A stretch of DNA of 15,133 nucleotides from Fimenecus sp045632525. GTDB lineage: Bacteria > Bacillota > Clostridia > Oscillospirales > Acutalibacteraceae. Shown here piece after piece: positions 14,706-15,133 of the stretch. The first letter of the stretch is position 1. The number at the start of each line of letters is the position of its first letter. Where the stretch lies: positions 1 to 15,133 of the forward strand of contig JAZQWV010000039.1 in NCBI GenBank assembly GCA_045632525.1, in the 5' to 3' direction. The notes below the pieces were generated by a model. It was not told the origin of the DNA, did no database searches, and saw only the letters and a program-made list of their open reading frames with translations. Position numbers and translations under genes: made by a program.

Positions 14706-14711
14706 TAAAGA

Positions 14712-14990
14712 ATGTCAAAATACGAGACTATTATGGTTTTCTCACTCAGCAAGGGTGAAGAAGCAGCAAAAGAGCTTATGGAAAAATTCAAGGCTCTTGT
14801 TGAGTCAAACGGCACTCTTGAAAGCGTTGATGAGTGGGGCAAGAGAAGACTTGCATACCTTATCAATGATGAGGCTGATGGTTACTATGTTCTCTATAAC
14901 TACGAGGCAAAACCTGAATTCCCAGCAGAGCTTGAAAGAATTGCTAAAATTACTGACGGTGTTCTCAGAACATTGATTGTTAAGAAGTAA
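14712..14990 (+). CDS. rpsF: 30S ribosomal protein S6
   Basis: This 92-residue ribosomal protein binds the central domain of 16S rRNA together with S18 in the small subunit platform. The opening MSKYETIMVFSLSKGEE, the central WGKRRLAYLINDEADGYYVLYNY and the closing ITDGVLRTLIVKK are family hallmarks, and the length is normal. The start is fixed by the perfect AAGGAGGTG site. It is followed 15 nt later by ssb, the usual order in Firmicutes, where rpsR normally comes third. It is highly conserved and probably highly expressed from the strong promoter upstream. Confidence 0.98.
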   Translation: MSKYETIMVFSLSKGEEAAKELMEKFKALVESNGTLESVDEWGKRRLAYLINDEADGYYVLYNYEAKPEFPAELERIAKITDGVLRTLIVKK

Positions 14991-15005
14991 TCGGAGGAAA
15001 AGAAA

Positions 15006-15133
15006 ATGTTAAACACAGCTATTATTATGGGCAGACTTACTGCTGACCCCGAACTTCGTAAAACAACTAGCGGACTTTCCGTGACATCTTTTACAGTTGC
15101 AGTTGAACGCAACTACAAGAGCGGTGAAGAAAG
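15006..15133 (+). CDS. ssb: Single-stranded DNA-binding protein (N-terminal part, cut by the right edge)
   Basis: The 42 visible residues, MLNTAIIMGRLTADPELRKT followed by a TSFTVAVERNYK strand, are the start of a bacterial SSB OB fold. The protein coats single-stranded DNA in replication, repair and recombination. GGAGG lies about 9 nt before the ATG, and the gene follows rpsF with no terminator between, so both are on one transcript. The rest, including the acidic C-terminal tip that binds partner proteins, is outside the window. Confidence 0.95.
   Translation, partial: MLNTAIIMGRLTADPELRKTTSGLSVTSFTVAVERNYKSGEE

Noticed and set aside
14593..14976. Plus-strand frame of 127 codons overlapping rpsF
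   Set aside because: It covers the promoter, leader and a wrong frame of rpsF, and has no ribosome site at its start.

Overview
The window looks like a piece of chromosome from a low-GC, Gram-positive gut-type anaerobe, probably in Clostridia and perhaps in the Oscillospiraceae/Ruminococcus area. The basis is AT-rich DNA, strong purine-rich ribosome sites (AAGGAG, AAGGAGGTG), clean TTGNNN-17-TATAAT promoters often with an extended TGn, U-tailed terminators, and the rpsF-ssb order. No rRNA, tRNA, CRISPR array, integrase or transposase was seen. The taxonomic placement is inference.

Left part (1-3916, minus strand): an operon transcribed toward the left edge from a near-consensus promoter. It encodes an AMP-forming acyl ligase, a free-standing acyl carrier protein, and a non-ribosomal peptide synthetase (NRPS) that starts directly with a condensation domain and then an adenylation domain cut by the window edge. 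This is the architecture of a lipo-initiated peptide: the ligase loads a fatty acid on the carrier and the first condensation domain joins it to the first amino acid. Divergently transcribed beside it is panD (aspartate 1-decarboxylase), which makes beta-alanine for pantothenate and hence for the phosphopantetheine arm that carrier domains need.

Middle part (4549-7468, plus strand): a three-gene unit with an ECF-type sigma factor, a membrane-anchored beta-propeller protein that overlaps it by 4 nt and is well placed to be its anti-sigma/sensor, and a small protein with two predicted membrane segments. It looks like a signalling module with an unknown cue.

Next (7492-10440): a manganese-sensing yybP-ykoY riboswitch with a built-in terminator controls a full-length P-type cation ATPase, which points to Mn2+ (or Mn2+/Ca2+) export. 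The promoter carries a 7-bp inverted repeat that brackets its -10 box. A convergent gap of about 430 nt follows. It holds the ATPase terminator, a GC-rich double-palindrome repeat of mobile/REP-like appearance, and a bidirectional terminator.

Right part (10814-15133): a minus-strand ABC exporter pair of NatAB type, whose ATPase most likely starts at a GTG; then, divergently, an O-antigen-ligase-like multi-pass membrane protein; then rpsF with a structured leader, followed by the beginning of ssb. The rpsF promoter begins inside the last two codons of the ligase-like gene.
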